Positions 1 to 10,258 of a stretch of DNA of 64,000 nucleotides are shown in pieces; the first letter of the stretch is position 1; every line of letters begins with the position of its first letter. The DNA is from Hymenobacter duratus (GTDB lineage: Bacteria > Bacteroidota > Bacteroidia > Cytophagales > Hymenobacteraceae). The translations under genes and the position numbers were made by a program. The notes below the pieces were generated by a model. That model saw only the letters and a program-made list of their open reading frames with translations. It searched no databases and was not told the origin of the DNA. The stretch lies in NCBI RefSeq assembly GCF_014698995.1, contig NZ_JACWZZ010000002.1:930001-994000 (forward strand). Reading direction: 5' to 3'.

Positions 1-278
1 CCGGTCCGCACCCGATTCAGGGCATCGGGGCGGGCTTTATCCCGGCCAACCTGCATACCGAAGTGCTGGACGGCACTATTCAGATTTCGCAACAGGAGGC
101 TTTTGATATGACCCGCCGCGCAGCCCGCGAAGAAGGATTGTTCATTGGTGTATCGTCGGGCGCCTCACTGGCGGCCGTGGCCAAGAAGCTAAGCGAAGTA
201 CCCCAGGGTGGCCGCGTGCTTACCTTCTGCTACGATACCGGTGAGCGGTACCTGTCGGTGGAAGGGTTGTTCGTATAG
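1..278 (+). CDS. cysK: Cysteine synthase (O-acetylserine sulfhydrylase), C-terminal fragment
   Basis: The gene enters from the left edge with its reading frame on base 3, so only about 92 C-terminal residues are visible. They begin [17 protein letters not shown], the phosphate-binding loop region typical of PLP-dependent cysteine synthases, and continue with the [10 protein letters not shown] segment that lies near the cofactor phosphate. The enzyme makes L-cysteine from O-acetylserine and sulfide in the cytoplasm. The fragment ends in [14 protein letters not shown], the usual C-terminus of CysK/CysM proteins, so the 3' end is intact. A strong hairpin follows 7 bases after the stop. CysK versus CysM cannot be settled from this part alone; CysK is more likely. 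Confidence 0.9.
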   Translation, partial: GPHPIQGIGAGFIPANLHTEVLDGTIQISQQEAFDMTRRAAREEGLFIGVSSGASLAAVAKKLSEVPQGGRVLTFCYDTGERYLSVEGLFV

Positions 279-285
279 ATGCCAC

Positions 286-340
286 ACCCCCATGAAAGAG
301 GGCCGCTTCCGGTTGGAAAGCGGCCCTCTTTCATGGGGGT
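286..340 (+). terminator. Hairpin terminator after cysK
   Basis: The arms 286-310 and 315-340 are complementary with one bulged base. The GGCCGCTTCC core faces GGAAAGCGGCC across a short loop. It starts just after the cysK stop codon. There is no long T-run after the right arm, so it may act with the next hairpin. Confidence 0.7.
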
Positions 341-371
341 ATGGCAGAGCAAGTGGATACGACGGAAAAGC

Positions 372-401
372 AAAAAGCCTGACCTTACGGTCAGGCTTTT
401 T
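372..401 (-). terminator. Terminator downstream of tRNA-Ala, probably bidirectional
   Basis: The 13-base arms 372-384 and 389-401 (AAAAAGCCTGACC and its complement) are perfect and enclose a 4-base loop. A- and T-runs at the two ends let it work in both directions. It lies 10 bases past the 3' end of the leftward tRNA gene and could also end cysK transcripts. Confidence 0.8.
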
Positions 402-411
402 GAAACAGAAG

Positions 412-485
<74 letters not shown>

Positions 486-523
486 GTTTTATAAGAGCCA
501 TCCGCCGGTTGCGTTTGGTGTGA

Positions 524-553
524 CAAAAGTACGGCGCGTTTCGGGTTCTGCAA
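524..553 (-). promoter_or_regulatory. Promoter of tRNA-Ala (TTG-N19-TACTTTTG)
   Basis: On the reverse strand a TTG at 553-551 is followed by 19 bases and then TACTTTTG at 531-524. This is a full match to the Bacteroidota -33/-7 promoter pattern (TTTG then TAnnTTTG). Transcription would start about 515-520, some 30 bases before the mature tRNA. Confidence 0.8.
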
Positions 554-599
554 GTATGCCAGCGAAAAAAACCAAAAAAACTTTGCAACTCAGACACAA

Positions 600-634
600 A
601 AAAAGCGGCTGGAGAAGCTCTCCAGCCGCTTTTT
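600..634 (-). terminator. Terminator after the DUF4397 lipoprotein gene
   Basis: The perfect 16-base arms 600-615 and 619-634 (core GCGGCTGGAGA) have A/T runs at both ends. It lies 24 bases beyond the stop codon of the leftward lipoprotein gene. Confidence 0.85.
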
Positions 635-658
635 ACCAATGACTCGTTTGAGTGTCAG

Positions 659-1459
659 TTAGTTGTGCTGGACCACCGAAATACCGAGTGGCGTGGCGGT
701 AGAACCGGCCGTTCCGCGTACATACAGCGTATAGATTTTGCCGGCTGCAAACGTAATTGGCTGAGCCGTACCAGCAATTGGCGTAGTAGCAGTGCTACGA
801 ACGTCCAGAGTGTAGGTACCAGCGGCTACCTCCGTGAAAGTGGCGAAGTTTACTGCGGTAGCTCCTGAGCCGGTGCTAATAGCTCTGGATGCCCGTGTAG
901 GAGCAGCCGTGAACAACGAAGCCTGGGTGATAGAATTGAAAATGCCATAGGTGCCCGTCGTTGCCAGATTCACAAAACGGATTTTGGCGTTGGTAGCTGT
1001 TGCCGGAGCAGCCAGGTTATCACTCAGAGCAATGGCCCGGATGCCCCCCAAATCGGTACCGGTACCGGTGCGCGTAGGAGCATCGGTTGAGAAAACCGTA
1101 TAGGAGCTACCCGATGCAAACTGCTGGCGCACAACACCGGGAACTACTTCCCCATTGGCATATTTCACGTTGTTCGGCGACACGATGCCAATCTGGCGCT
1201 GACCTGCCGGCACTGCGAAGTAGCCGGTTGTCGAGCTCAGATAACCGACTGACTGGCCCGTAGCAACGTTGTCGATGGTAACGGAACTGGTCTGGGAACC
1301 GGGCGAAGCATTTACGACCAAAACCCGGGCCGCGCTTACCGTGGAAGCCGTTACGGGCGACGGAGTCGGATAGTCCGGGTCGTCGCAGCCAACCAGCACG
1401 GCAGCTGCCGAAGCAGCCAGCGTGAGCTTGGCGAAGAGTGAAGAAGAAAGGAATTTCAT
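659..1459 (-). CDS. DUF4397 domain lipoprotein
   Basis: The 266-residue protein starts with a lipoprotein signal (hydrophobic stretch ending in LVGC at residue 25, followed by DDPD). The acidic residues after the Cys resemble the lipoprotein export signals described for Bacteroidota surface lipoproteins. The rest reads as one or two beta-rich repeats: ARVLVVNASPGSQTSSVTID, a YFAVPAGQRQIGI segment, then IRFVNLATTGTYGIF and YTLDVRSTATTPIAG. This is the pattern of DUF4397 domains. The function is unknown. It begins 36 bases after the TonB-dependent receptor gene and shares its terminator, so the two are probably one transcript. The place is one where SusD-like proteins often sit beside a receptor, but nothing in this sequence is SusD-like. 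Confidence 0.8.
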   Translation of the reverse strand: MKFLSSSLFAKLTLAASAAAVLVGCDDPDYPTPSPVTASTVSAARVLVVNASPGSQTSSVTIDNVATGQSVGYLSSTTGYFAVPAGQRQIGIVSPNNVKYANGEVVPGVVRQQFASGSSYTVFSTDAPTRTGTGTDLGGIRAIALSDNLAAPATATNAKIRFVNLATTGTYGIFNSITQASLFTAAPTRASRAISTGSGATAVNFATFTEVAAGTYTLDVRSTATTPIAGTAQPITFAAGKIYTLYVRGTAGSTATPLGISVVQHN

Positions 1460-1495
1460 GATAGAGTGCGTTTAGCGAAGTCTACTGACGACTGA

Positions 1496-4400
1496 TTAAA
1501 ACAGGTAACGAACGCCAAACTGAGCCTGCCAGCGCGAAGCCAGCTGATCCACCTGATAGCCAACCGTTGGGGTGGTAGAGGTACCGTTGCCGAAGCTGAA
1601 GGTAGGACGGCCCGTAGCGCCGTTTTCCAGACCCTGGTAGCGCAGCAGACCGTAGTTGCCGTTTGATACGAAGTAGTCGCGGCCCCACTCCTTGTTCAGC
1701 AGGTTGCCGAAGTTGATTACGTCAACCGACAGCTGGATAGTGTGCTCTTTGCCACCGATGGTGGTGTAGATATCCTGAAGCAGACGAACGTCTACTTTGT
1801 GCTGCCAAGGCGTACGGGCACCGTTACGGGCCGCGTATTCACCCCGGTGCTCTTTCAGGTAGTCATCATTCTCAATGAACGTATTCAATTCGCTCCAGAT
1901 CTGGTCGAGGTTGCGACGGTCATTCGGGCCATCCGTTACCAGCACGATTTCGTCGCGGGTGCGCGGGATGTAGACTAGGTCGTTGGAGTTAGTCGTGAAC
2001 TGACCACCGTCGTTGTTGAGGTCGCCACCGTAGTAGCTATACGAGAACGGCGTGCCCGACTGGCCATTGTAGAAGGCCGAGAACGTGGTAGCGAAGTGCT
2101 GGGCATAGGCCTTGCGGTACGACAGCGAAGCCAGTACGCGGTGGCGCAGGTCGAAGTTGGAGTACGACAGCGGCAGGCTGTTCGGACCGGCAACGTGCGG
2201 GTTGAATTCCCAGATGGAAACTGCCGTGGAGCTGGAGCCGGAGTACAGGTCGCGCGACTGGCCGTAGGTGTAGGCAGTGGTAGCGAACAGGTCGCTGTTT
2301 ACCTGCTTCTTCAGTTCGCCGGTTACGCTGTACTGGTAGCCTTTGCTGGTGTTGGTCAGCAGAATCACGTTGTTGAAGTCGCGGCTGTTGCGGTAGCGAG
2401 CGGTACCGGTAGGGTACACCGGACGACCATCACCCTGAATTACACCCGTTGGGTTCGACAGGTTAATGTCAACCGGCAGTACGTCGTTCAGCGTCTTGGA
2501 GTAGATACCTTCCAGCGTAGCTACGATGCCAGCTGGCAGACGGTAGTCCAGAGCGAAGTTGGTGCGCAGCAGTTGCGGGTTGCGGAAATCCTTGTCGGTT
2601 ACAGCAATGCTGCCCTTAGCGGCGGCGGCAGGCGTTGAGGCAATCCGGTCACGCAAGGTGGTGAAGTTGCCGCTCAGCTCGAGGCCGGCCTTAGAAGTGC
2701 TGTTGTTGGAATCGTAGGCAGCGAAGTCAACACCGGTGTTGCCGTACTGGTTGGAAATCCATACATAAGCCGGACGGCCTGTGAAGATACCAACACCACC
2801 ACGCACTTGGAACGTCTGGTTCTTGCGCACGTCCCAGTTGAAGCCGATACGCGGCGATACCTGCAGGCGCGACTTGGGCAGACGGTCGGTTTTCACGTCG
2901 TACGCACCACCGTTGGCAGTAGCCAGAGCGAAAGTAGAGTCAACCCGCTTGTTGTAAGATGGGTTGTCGAAGTAAACTGGCAGGTCAACGCGCAGACCCG
3001 TTGTGAAACGGAAGTTGTCAGTTACGTTGTACTCGTCCTGCACGAATGCACCGAACTGAGCAGCACCAAACTTAGCCGTGGGCTTGCCACCGGGCAGTGC
3101 GTAGTTCTGGCGGTAGCGGAAACCACTAGCATTCACGTCATTGGCCAGGAAAGCAGCCAGCGTGGGGTAGTTATAGCGGCCTTCCGTGCTCTGCACGAAC
3201 AGGTTGTCGAAACGGAAAATTTCGTTGTTCGTGCCGACCGTAATTACGTGCTTGCCGGCAAAAATATTGAAGTTGTCGTTGATTTCCAGGATGTCCTGGT
3301 CGAGGCGGTTAGCCACCGAGCTCAACTCAGAGCCGGCGAAAACCGAACCGTTGCCAATCGAAATTTCAATCGAGGGGAAACGGCTGCCTACCAACGAGCG
3401 GCTGTCGCGGATGCGCGAGTAGCCTACCAGCAAGCTGTTGGCGAAGCGGTTGCCGAAGCGGCTCTTCAGTTCCATAACCGTCGAGTTGGTCTTGCTCAGG
3501 AACTGGTAGCCGTTATTGCCGAAGCGGAAGTTGGTCAGGCTGCGGGTGATGTTATCGTCGGAAGCATCCACGAAGTTGTGGCGCAGCGTGAGCTGGTGGT
3601 CTTGGCTGATGTTCCAGTCGAGACGAGCGAAAGCCTTGTTACTACGGCGCTCAGCGTTTATCTCACCGAAAGCACCGGCATCATAGCCGTAACGGTCGCG
3701 CAGCGTGTTCGAAATATCCTGCAGCTGCTCCGTGCTTACGAAAGTCAGCAGGTCGGAGCCCGGGTTGTTGCTGATTTGGTCTTGCGAACCAGTGCGGAAC
3801 AACAGCGGAGCCGTACGGCGGGTAATTTCGCCGTTTACGAAGAAGAACAGTTTGTCCTTAATAACCGGACCACCGAGACGGAAGCCCGCCTGGTAGTCGT
3901 TGAATTTGTCGAGTTTGGTACGCTCACCGGCCGAGTTAGGCGTAGGGCTTTTGCCGGCCGTGTTCTGGTTGCGGCCAAATACGAAAGCCGAACCCGAGAA
4001 GTCGTTGGTACCGGAACGGGTAATGGCGTTGATACCACCACCGCTGAAACGGCCCTGACGCACGTCGTAGGGCGACAGAACTACCTGGAATTCCTGGATA
4101 GCGTCCAGCGAAATCGGGTTGGTGTTAGCCTGCCCACCGGGAGCACCCGTGCTGCCCAGACCGAAGAGGTCATTGTTGGAGGCACCGTCAATCTGAATGT
4201 TGTTGAAACGGCCGTTACGGCCGCCCAGCGAGCTACCGTTAGCCTGAGGCGTCAGACGCGTAAAGTCCTGGAAGCTACGCGAGATAGTAGGCAGACGCTC
4301 AATCTGTTCGCGCTGCACGTTAGTAGCAGCACCGTTGCGCTCCGAGTTCAACACCGGGTCGCGGCGGCCCGAAACCGTAACGCCGGCCAGCTCCGTGGTA

Positions 4401-4744
4401 GCATCGCTCAGGTTCAGGTCGAGGCGCAGGTTCTGGCCCAGGCTCAGGAAAATACCTTCGCGGCTGGCATCCTTATAGCCCACAAACGTTACGCGAACCG
4501 TGTACGGGCCACCTACGCGCATGTTCTGGATGTTGAAGCGACCTTCCGAATTGGTAGGTGCCACATACTGGGTGTTGGTAGGCGTGTGAACCACTATGAC
4601 CGTAGCCCCCGGCAAGCCGGCGCCTTCCTTGTCGGTGATGACACCGTTCATGGCCGACGTAGTGGTGCCCTGGCTCCAACCGGCATGCGCTGACAGCAGC
4701 GTCAGCAACAGCACAAGGAGGTGGCGTAAACGTAGGTGTTTCAT
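1496..4744 (-). CDS. TonB-dependent outer-membrane receptor with carboxypeptidase-like N-terminal domain (Oar-like)
   Basis: The 1082-residue protein starts at MKHLRLRHLL; an upstream in-frame start at 4795 would add 17 residues and overlap the predicted promoter. A signal peptide of about 25 residues ends near AHAGWSQ. Residues about 30-115 form a CarboxypepD_reg-like beta-sandwich (GVITDKEGAGLPGATVIV, GRFNIQNMRVGGPYTV). A TonB plug follows (REQIERLPTISRSFQDF, NIQIDGASNNDLFGLG). The remainder is a long barrel with alternating aromatic strands, ending in QAQFGVRYLF with a terminal aromatic residue. Such proteins take up large substrates across the outer membrane with TonB energy. The overall form is like the Oar group rather than SusC, and no SusD partner is present. 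The substrate cannot be told. The gene is leftward and precedes the DUF4397 lipoprotein. Confidence 0.9.
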   Translation of the reverse strand: MKHLRLRHLLVLLLTLLSAHAGWSQGTTTSAMNGVITDKEGAGLPGATVIVVHTPTNTQYVAPTNSEGRFNIQNMRVGGPYTVRVTFVGYKDASREGIFLSLGQNLRLDLNLSDATTELAGVTVSGRRDPVLNSERNGAATNVQREQIERLPTISRSFQDFTRLTPQANGSSLGGRNGRFNNIQIDGASNNDLFGLGSTGAPGGQANTNPISLDAIQEFQVVLSPYDVRQGRFSGGGINAITRSGTNDFSGSAFVFGRNQNTAGKSPTPNSAGERTKLDKFNDYQAGFRLGGPVIKDKLFFFVNGEITRRTAPLLFRTGSQDQISNNPGSDLLTFVSTEQLQDISNTLRDRYGYDAGAFGEINAERRSNKAFARLDWNISQDHQLTLRHNFVDASDDNITRSLTNFRFGNNGYQFLSKTNSTVMELKSRFGNRFANSLLVGYSRIRDSRSLVGSRFPSIEISIGNGSVFAGSELSSVANRLDQDILEINDNFNIFAGKHVITVGTNNEIFRFDNLFVQSTEGRYNYPTLAAFLANDVNASGFRYRQNYALPGGKPTAKFGAAQFGAFVQDEYNVTDNFRFTTGLRVDLPVYFDNPSYNKRVDSTFALATANGGAYDVKTDRLPKSRLQVSPRIGFNWDVRKNQTFQVRGGVGIFTGRPAYVWISNQYGNTGVDFAAYDSNNSTSKAGLELSGNFTTLRDRIASTPAAAAKGSIAVTDKDFRNPQLLRTNFALDYRLPAGIVATLEGIYSKTLNDVLPVDINLSNPTGVIQGDGRPVYPTGTARYRNSRDFNNVILLTNTSKGYQYSVTGELKKQVNSDLFATTAYTYGQSRDLYSGSSSTAVSIWEFNPHVAGPNSLPLSYSNFDLRHRVLASLSYRKAYAQHFATTFSAFYNGQSGTPFSYSYYGGDLNNDGGQFTTNSNDLVYIPRTRDEIVLVTDGPNDRRNLDQIWSELNTFIENDDYLKEHRGEYAARNGARTPWQHKVDVRLLQDIYTTIGGKEHTIQLSVDVINFGNLLNKEWGRDYFVSNGNYGLLRYQGLENGATGRPTFSFGNGTSTTPTVGYQVDQLASRWQAQFGVRYLF

Positions 4745-4792
4745 AAAAGGGGGTATTGGTGAGAAAAGAGGGGAGCTTGGTGAAAAGCGGCG

Positions 4793-4800
4793 CAAAATTA
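4793..4800 (-). promoter_or_regulatory. -7 box (TAATTTTG) for the TonB receptor gene
   Basis: This is an exact TAnnTTTG match on the reverse strand, 48 bases before the chosen ATG at 4744. The nearest TTG lies 15 bases upstream, shorter than the usual 19, so the -33 element is uncertain. Confidence 0.5.
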
Positions 4801-4890
4801 CATTCCAATTTACCGCAACACATTACCGAATCGTTATGATTGGCATGTTGCAACAGGGCCTAAATCCAAGACAAAGGTAAGGGGGAAATT

Positions 4891-5550
4891 CTACAATCTA
4901 GGCCGTACGGCCTTGATATAGCGACTTAAATAATAATCAGTTTCGAGGCTATTTTCAATCACTCCTGAGGAGCTGGAAGAATGTATAAACTGCACACCCT
5001 CAGGGGTTGCCTCCGTTACAAGACCTACATGCGTAATGGTATTGCTGCCAGGTGAAGCCCCGAAAAATACTAAATCTCCTACCTTCAGATCCTGCGGTTT
5101 TACGGGCTCACCCCACAGGGCCTGCTCATTGCTGGAGCGCGGAATTGCCACATTAATAGCTGCGAAGGAATTGTAAAGCAGTCCGGAACAGTCCATCCCC
5201 AGCCGGGAAGTGCCGCCGTACTTATAAGGAGTGCCCTGGTAAGAACGCGCGGTTTCAATCACCGTCACGATTTCGCGGCTGGCGTTAGCGGGCGTGCTGC
5301 GCCGCTTCGTCACGATTTTGGCTTTGCCCGAGGCAGTAGTTGCCTTGGCCTTCGATTTGGAAGTGGGGGCACCACCCCGGCGGCGGCGCTCTTCGGCCTT
5401 GATGCGCGCCATGTCGCGGGCCGAGTGGTAGCGGCCGTTCCGGTAGTTGACCTTCTTCGAGCCACTGCAGCTGGCCAACCAGCCCAGCAACATCAGCATA
5501 AGTACTGGCCACCAAATACGCCTCTGCGCTGAATGATGTACCTTCGTCAT
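4891..5550 (-). CDS. NlpC/P60-family peptidoglycan hydrolase lipoprotein
   Basis: The 219-residue protein has a lipoprotein-type signal (LGWLASC). A basic, Lys/Arg/Ala-rich linker (residues about 35-85) precedes a C-terminal NlpC/P60 domain with catalytic Cys121 in DCSGLLY, His174 in THVGLV and a third residue, His190, in FIHSSSSSG. Family members cut the D-Glu to diaminopimelate bond in peptide stems during wall turnover. The start at 5550 (MTKVHHS) is preferred over 5562 and 5589 because a perfect -7 box ends 17 bases before it and the earlier codons would not be in the transcript. It is divergent from glcD. Confidence 0.88.
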   Translation of the reverse strand: MTKVHHSAQRRIWWPVLMLMLLGWLASCSGSKKVNYRNGRYHSARDMARIKAEERRRRGGAPTSKSKAKATTASGKAKIVTKRRSTPANASREIVTVIETARSYQGTPYKYGGTSRLGMDCSGLLYNSFAAINVAIPRSSNEQALWGEPVKPQDLKVGDLVFFGASPGSNTITHVGLVTEATPEGVQFIHSSSSSGVIENSLETDYYLSRYIKAVRPRL

Positions 5551-5567
5551 GTGTTCCCGCATCGGGT

Positions 5568-5575
5568 CAAAGATA
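5568..5575 (-). promoter_or_regulatory. -7 box (TATCTTTG) for the NlpC/P60 gene
   Basis: This is an exact TAnnTTTG match on the reverse strand, 17 bases before the ATG at 5550, giving a leader of roughly 10 bases. No clear -33 TTG is seen at the usual spacing. Confidence 0.55.
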
Positions 5576-5604
5576 GGCAAAACAGCCATTTGGCGCCTCT
5601 ATAT

Positions 5605-7026
<1,422 letters not shown>

Positions 7027-7048
7027 TCCTACGACAACTTATTCACTA

Positions 7049-7082
7049 AAAAGGCCCACCGGACCATTCCGGCGGGCCTTTT
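7049..7082 (+). terminator. Bidirectional terminator between glcD and the glycosyltransferase gene
   Basis: The arms 7049-7063 and 7068-7082 (core GGCCCACCGGA, one G-T type pair) have A/T runs at both ends. The hairpin serves two convergent genes. Confidence 0.85.
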
Positions 7083-7086
7083 CCAT

Positions 7087-8145
7087 TCAGGCAGGCAGTT
7101 CTTTCAACGCCTTATCCAGTTGCCGGAAAAGCTCCGTATTGCCCGCCTGCTGGTAGTGGCTCAGGGCTTGGGCAAAACTGCCGATGTCGTAGAGAAAGGC
7201 TTTGAGGTGGTCGGCGGTGAGCGTGTCGAAGTGGCGACCGTAGCCGAGCTTTTCTATTTCGGCAGCGTTGAGGAACTGCTCGAACTGGGCCGGAATGGGT
7301 ACGGCGCAGATGGGCTTGCGCAGGTACACGGCCTCACTAATCAGCGAGAAGCCGCCATTCGTGACAACGGCCCGGGCCGAGGCCAGATCCTCGATAAAAC
7401 CTTGCTCGCTGAAGGCTTTCAACTGCACGTTGCCGTGGCTTTCCTCCTTGTTGAAGCCATACACCCGGAATTCCTGCTCGGGCATTGTTTGCAGCAGCGG
7501 CACCAGGTCTTTCTGGTTGGTGGCCGACTGGTACATCAGCACGTGCTGGCCGGTGGTGGGCCGGGCCGCCAGAATTTCGGGCCGGATGATGGGCGGCACC
7601 AGCGTGGTGTTCGGCTTGATGACCGGCAGCGGGAAAAACGTGCTGACAAAATAATGCCGGCTGCGCGGCAGCTTGGCCCGCACAATGGCCCGCGCCAGCG
7701 CCAGGTTGTCGCGCTCCTGCGGCGGCACCGCCACGTCCAGCCGGGCCCGACTGATGATCTGCATGTTGTCGATGCTGATGACGGGCAGGCGCTTCCATTT
7801 GGCAAACAAGTAGCTGAACGACTCGAAATCGGAAATCACCACGTCGAATTCCACGCCGCACAGCAGCTCCCGGTACTTGCGGAAGTTGACGAGCAGATTT
7901 TCCGGCGCTGTGCGCAGGGTGAGCACGGCCGTACGCGAGCGACTGACGCTGAGGTTTTTGTAGGCCAGATGGTAGCCACGGATTTCGTGCACCCGGCCCG
8001 GAAACGTGCGGCTTAACAGCTGAAAGGCGCGGGCGCTACTCACGACGCACACCTCGTGCCCCTGCTCCAACAGGTGTTGAATGACGACTTTGCTGCGGGT
8101 CGCGTGGCCCATGCCTTCACCGGGCACTCCGTATAGTATGTTCAT
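7087..8145 (-). CDS. Glycosyltransferase with GT28/MurG-like fold (Glyco_trans_1_3 type)
   Basis: The 352-residue protein begins MNILYGVPGEGMGHATRSK, the glycine-rich N-terminal nucleotide-sugar fold of GT-B enzymes in this family. The C-terminal half holds VVTNGGFSLISEAVYLRKPI, the region that in GT28-like enzymes contacts the nucleotide and includes the conserved Gly-Gly and Glu. No signal peptide or membrane segment is present, so it is probably cytoplasmic or peripheral on the membrane. The acceptor and sugar donor are unknown. I chose the ATG at 8145; a TTG directly upstream at 8148 is in frame. It is a single leftward gene that shares a terminator with glcD. Confidence 0.75.
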   Translation of the reverse strand: MNILYGVPGEGMGHATRSKVVIQHLLEQGHEVCVVSSARAFQLLSRTFPGRVHEIRGYHLAYKNLSVSRSRTAVLTLRTAPENLLVNFRKYRELLCGVEFDVVISDFESFSYLFAKWKRLPVISIDNMQIISRARLDVAVPPQERDNLALARAIVRAKLPRSRHYFVSTFFPLPVIKPNTTLVPPIIRPEILAARPTTGQHVLMYQSATNQKDLVPLLQTMPEQEFRVYGFNKEESHGNVQLKAFSEQGFIEDLASARAVVTNGGFSLISEAVYLRKPICAVPIPAQFEQFLNAAEIEKLGYGRHFDTLTADHLKAFLYDIGSFAQALSHYQQAGNTELFRQLDKALKELPA

Positions 8146-8388
8146 CAAGGCGAAGTAAAACCTAAAATTCGGCTTACCGAAAACGCAGTTCTGGCCCGTT
8201 CGGAAACACCGCGCCCACCGCTACTAAGCGCAAGCAGCCAGGCGGCCAGGAACTGAAGCGTGCCTTCCTTGCAGGGCAGTCGGAACCGGTTTAGAGGAAC
8301 GGCTGGAGGAAAAGTGGCTACTTTCGGCCTGATTTTGGCGTATGCGCCATTTCCGCCCGTTTTTTCTCTTTGCGTCTGCCTGCTGCGT

Positions 8389-9306
8389 ATGAACCGCTCT
8401 ACTTTCTTCCGCCCCGCTTTAGGGCTTGCTGTTGCCACCTCGCTGCTTGCCACGGCCTGCTCCGCTCCACGTGCCATTACCAGCACGGGCAAAGTCACGC
8501 CGCGCGGCGAGTTCCGGGGCGGTGGCAACCTGTCGTTCAACGTAGCTACCGAAACTATCAGCAAAACGGGCTCCGCGCTGCTATCCGCCGCTTCCGAGGC
8601 AGCCAGCAAGGACACCGTAGGCTACTCCGGCACCATCGAGAAGCTGCAGCTGGCGGCCCTGGCCTACGTGCTCGACCCGGTGCGCGTCACCCCCGACCTG
8701 TACGTCCGCTACGGCGTGGTTGAGCGGATTGACGTGGGCTATAAATATGCGTTTGGCTCGCACGTTTTCGATGCCATGTTCCAGTTTATGGGGCCTACCG
8801 GCACGCCGGAGCAACCCGGTGGGCAGTCGGGAGCCATGTATGGCAGCATCGGACTGCAGTTTGCCACGCAGCGTGCCAAGCTGCCCAGCGTGCCTTTCCT
8901 GGATGATGTGGCCGACGTGCTCGGCTTCCGGGCCACGCGCAAAGACCTGATTGTCCCGTTGGTATTCAGCCACTCGTTCGGGCCGGAGGAGGAAATTGGG
9001 GCCGTTTCCTATGGGGTTGTGTATTCGCGCTCTTTCCTGCGCTATGGATTTGAGGCGCAGAAGGTGTACACGCCCGGTGGCAAAGTGCCTAGCCTGCCGC
9101 TGCAAACTAACAGCTACGGATCTTTCGGGGCCTTTGCCAACGCCAAAATCGGCTACCGCTACGTGTATTTCATTCCTTCGCTGAGCATCTACTACCAGAA
9201 CTACGGTACCTACCAGCTGCTCAACAATGCCAGCGGCCAGCTCAGCGGCCTCACCATTGTGCCCAGTGTCGGGCTGCAGTTCCGGGTGCCTTCCACCCGC
9301 CGATAG
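8389..9306 (+). CDS. Putative outer-membrane lipoprotein, beta-rich
   Basis: The 305-residue protein starts with a lipoprotein signal (SLLATACS). The mature part is rich in short alternating strands with aromatic ends (YVRYGVVERIDVGYKYAFG, IGYRYVYFIPSLSIYYQNYG) and ends in VGLQFRVPSTRR, which suggests a beta-barrel or beta-sandwich at the outer membrane. I do not recognise a named family. The ATG at 8389 is chosen because the signal peptide starts there; earlier in-frame codons give no sensible N-terminus. It stands alone, rightward, with about 240 bases upstream. Confidence 0.7.
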   Translation: MNRSTFFRPALGLAVATSLLATACSAPRAITSTGKVTPRGEFRGGGNLSFNVATETISKTGSALLSAASEAASKDTVGYSGTIEKLQLAALAYVLDPVRVTPDLYVRYGVVERIDVGYKYAFGSHVFDAMFQFMGPTGTPEQPGGQSGAMYGSIGLQFATQRAKLPSVPFLDDVADVLGFRATRKDLIVPLVFSHSFGPEEEIGAVSYGVVYSRSFLRYGFEAQKVYTPGGKVPSLPLQTNSYGSFGAFANAKIGYRYVYFIPSLSIYYQNYGTYQLLNNASGQLSGLTIVPSVGLQFRVPSTRR

Positions 9307-9347
9307 AAAGCGGCGGCAAAACGCTTTTTAAAGGCTGCCTAGCTGCA

Positions 9348-10103
9348 TCAGCTTCTCGCCCGGCTGCCCTTCAGCCAGGCAGCCAGCAGCGGCACAGCAA
9401 AAATGGCGACTGTAAGTAGCGTCAGGCCGATATCGGCGGTTTCGCTGCCGAGAAAGTGGCTGACCGGATGCTGTGGGAAATAGTGTTCCACCAACGACAG
9501 CAGCAGCTTCAGGCCCAGCAGCCCGATAACGACGAAAGCAGCGGTTTCCAGAAACGGATATTTGGCCATCAGCAGCACAAACGCCTGCGCCACCAGCCGC
9601 ATAGCCAGAATACCGATAAACACGCCGGTGCAAATCAGAATCAGGTTGTCGGTGAAGGCCACGACGGCAAATACGTTGTCGATGGAAAAGGCCAGATCCA
9701 TCAGTTCAATCAGGGCCACGGTAGCCCAGAACGGCCCCAGCAGGCCCAGCGTACTGCGGTATAGCCAGCTTTGGTGCTTGCTGACTTCTTCTTCCTCGGT
9801 GCTGCGCTTGGCCTTGAACTGGGCATATACCAGATATAGCAGGTACAGGCCGCCCAGCGGTTTGAGAAACCAGAACTCAATCAGAAACGAGGCAAACAGA
9901 ATGCACAGCCCCCGAAACACGTAGGCCCCGATGATGCCGTAGCGCAGGGCCTTGTGCTGCTGGTGCTTGGGCAGGTCGCTGACCATGGTAGCCAGCACGG
10001 CCGCATTGTCCACGGAAAGCAGACTTTCGATAATGACCAGATTGCCCACGATGGCCAGCGCGGCCAAAGGGTTGTCGAGAATTTGCTGCAGATGAATGTT
10101 CAT
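9348..10103 (-). CDS. TerC family integral membrane protein
   Basis: The 251-residue protein has about seven membrane helices. It carries the paired acidic motifs of the TerC/YkoY family: IESLLSVDNAAVLA near residue 25 and IELMDLAFSIDNVFAVVAF near residue 131. Members are thought to move metal ions; bacterial relatives have been tied to manganese export and to metalation of exported enzymes. A charged loop (KRSTEEEEVSKHQ) lies on the likely cytoplasmic side. A near-match to the -7 box (TACTTTCG, 10112-10119, reverse strand) lies only 8 bases before the ATG. It is divergent from xdhA. No tellurite-resistance genes are nearby. Confidence 0.88.
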   Translation of the reverse strand: MNIHLQQILDNPLAALAIVGNLVIIESLLSVDNAAVLATMVSDLPKHQQHKALRYGIIGAYVFRGLCILFASFLIEFWFLKPLGGLYLLYLVYAQFKAKRSTEEEEVSKHQSWLYRSTLGLLGPFWATVALIELMDLAFSIDNVFAVVAFTDNLILICTGVFIGILAMRLVAQAFVLLMAKYPFLETAAFVVIGLLGLKLLLSLVEHYFPQHPVSHFLGSETADIGLTLLTVAIFAVPLLAAWLKGSRARS

Positions 10104-10258
10104 GCGAAGCGCGAAAGTACGCGGATTCGGGAGTACGGTGAAACAAGTCTTGTTGGGCTATGTGGTGGATGCAGCTTCGAAAAGATGCGGTCTGGCCACG
10201 TTTTGCTTCCCCCGAAACTCCGTAACTTGCCTTTCCTGCTCCGGAAAATACTCCCACC

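Noticed and set aside
2807-4693. Open frame of about 630 codons opposite the TonB receptor gene
   Set aside because: It is antisense to a clear receptor gene, has Val/Gln/Arg-heavy composition without any domain, and arises from the codon use of the other strand.
10201-10230. Possible xdhA promoter (TTG-N17-TAACTTGC)
   Set aside because: The -7 part matches poorly and the spacing is off by two, so I do not list it as a feature.
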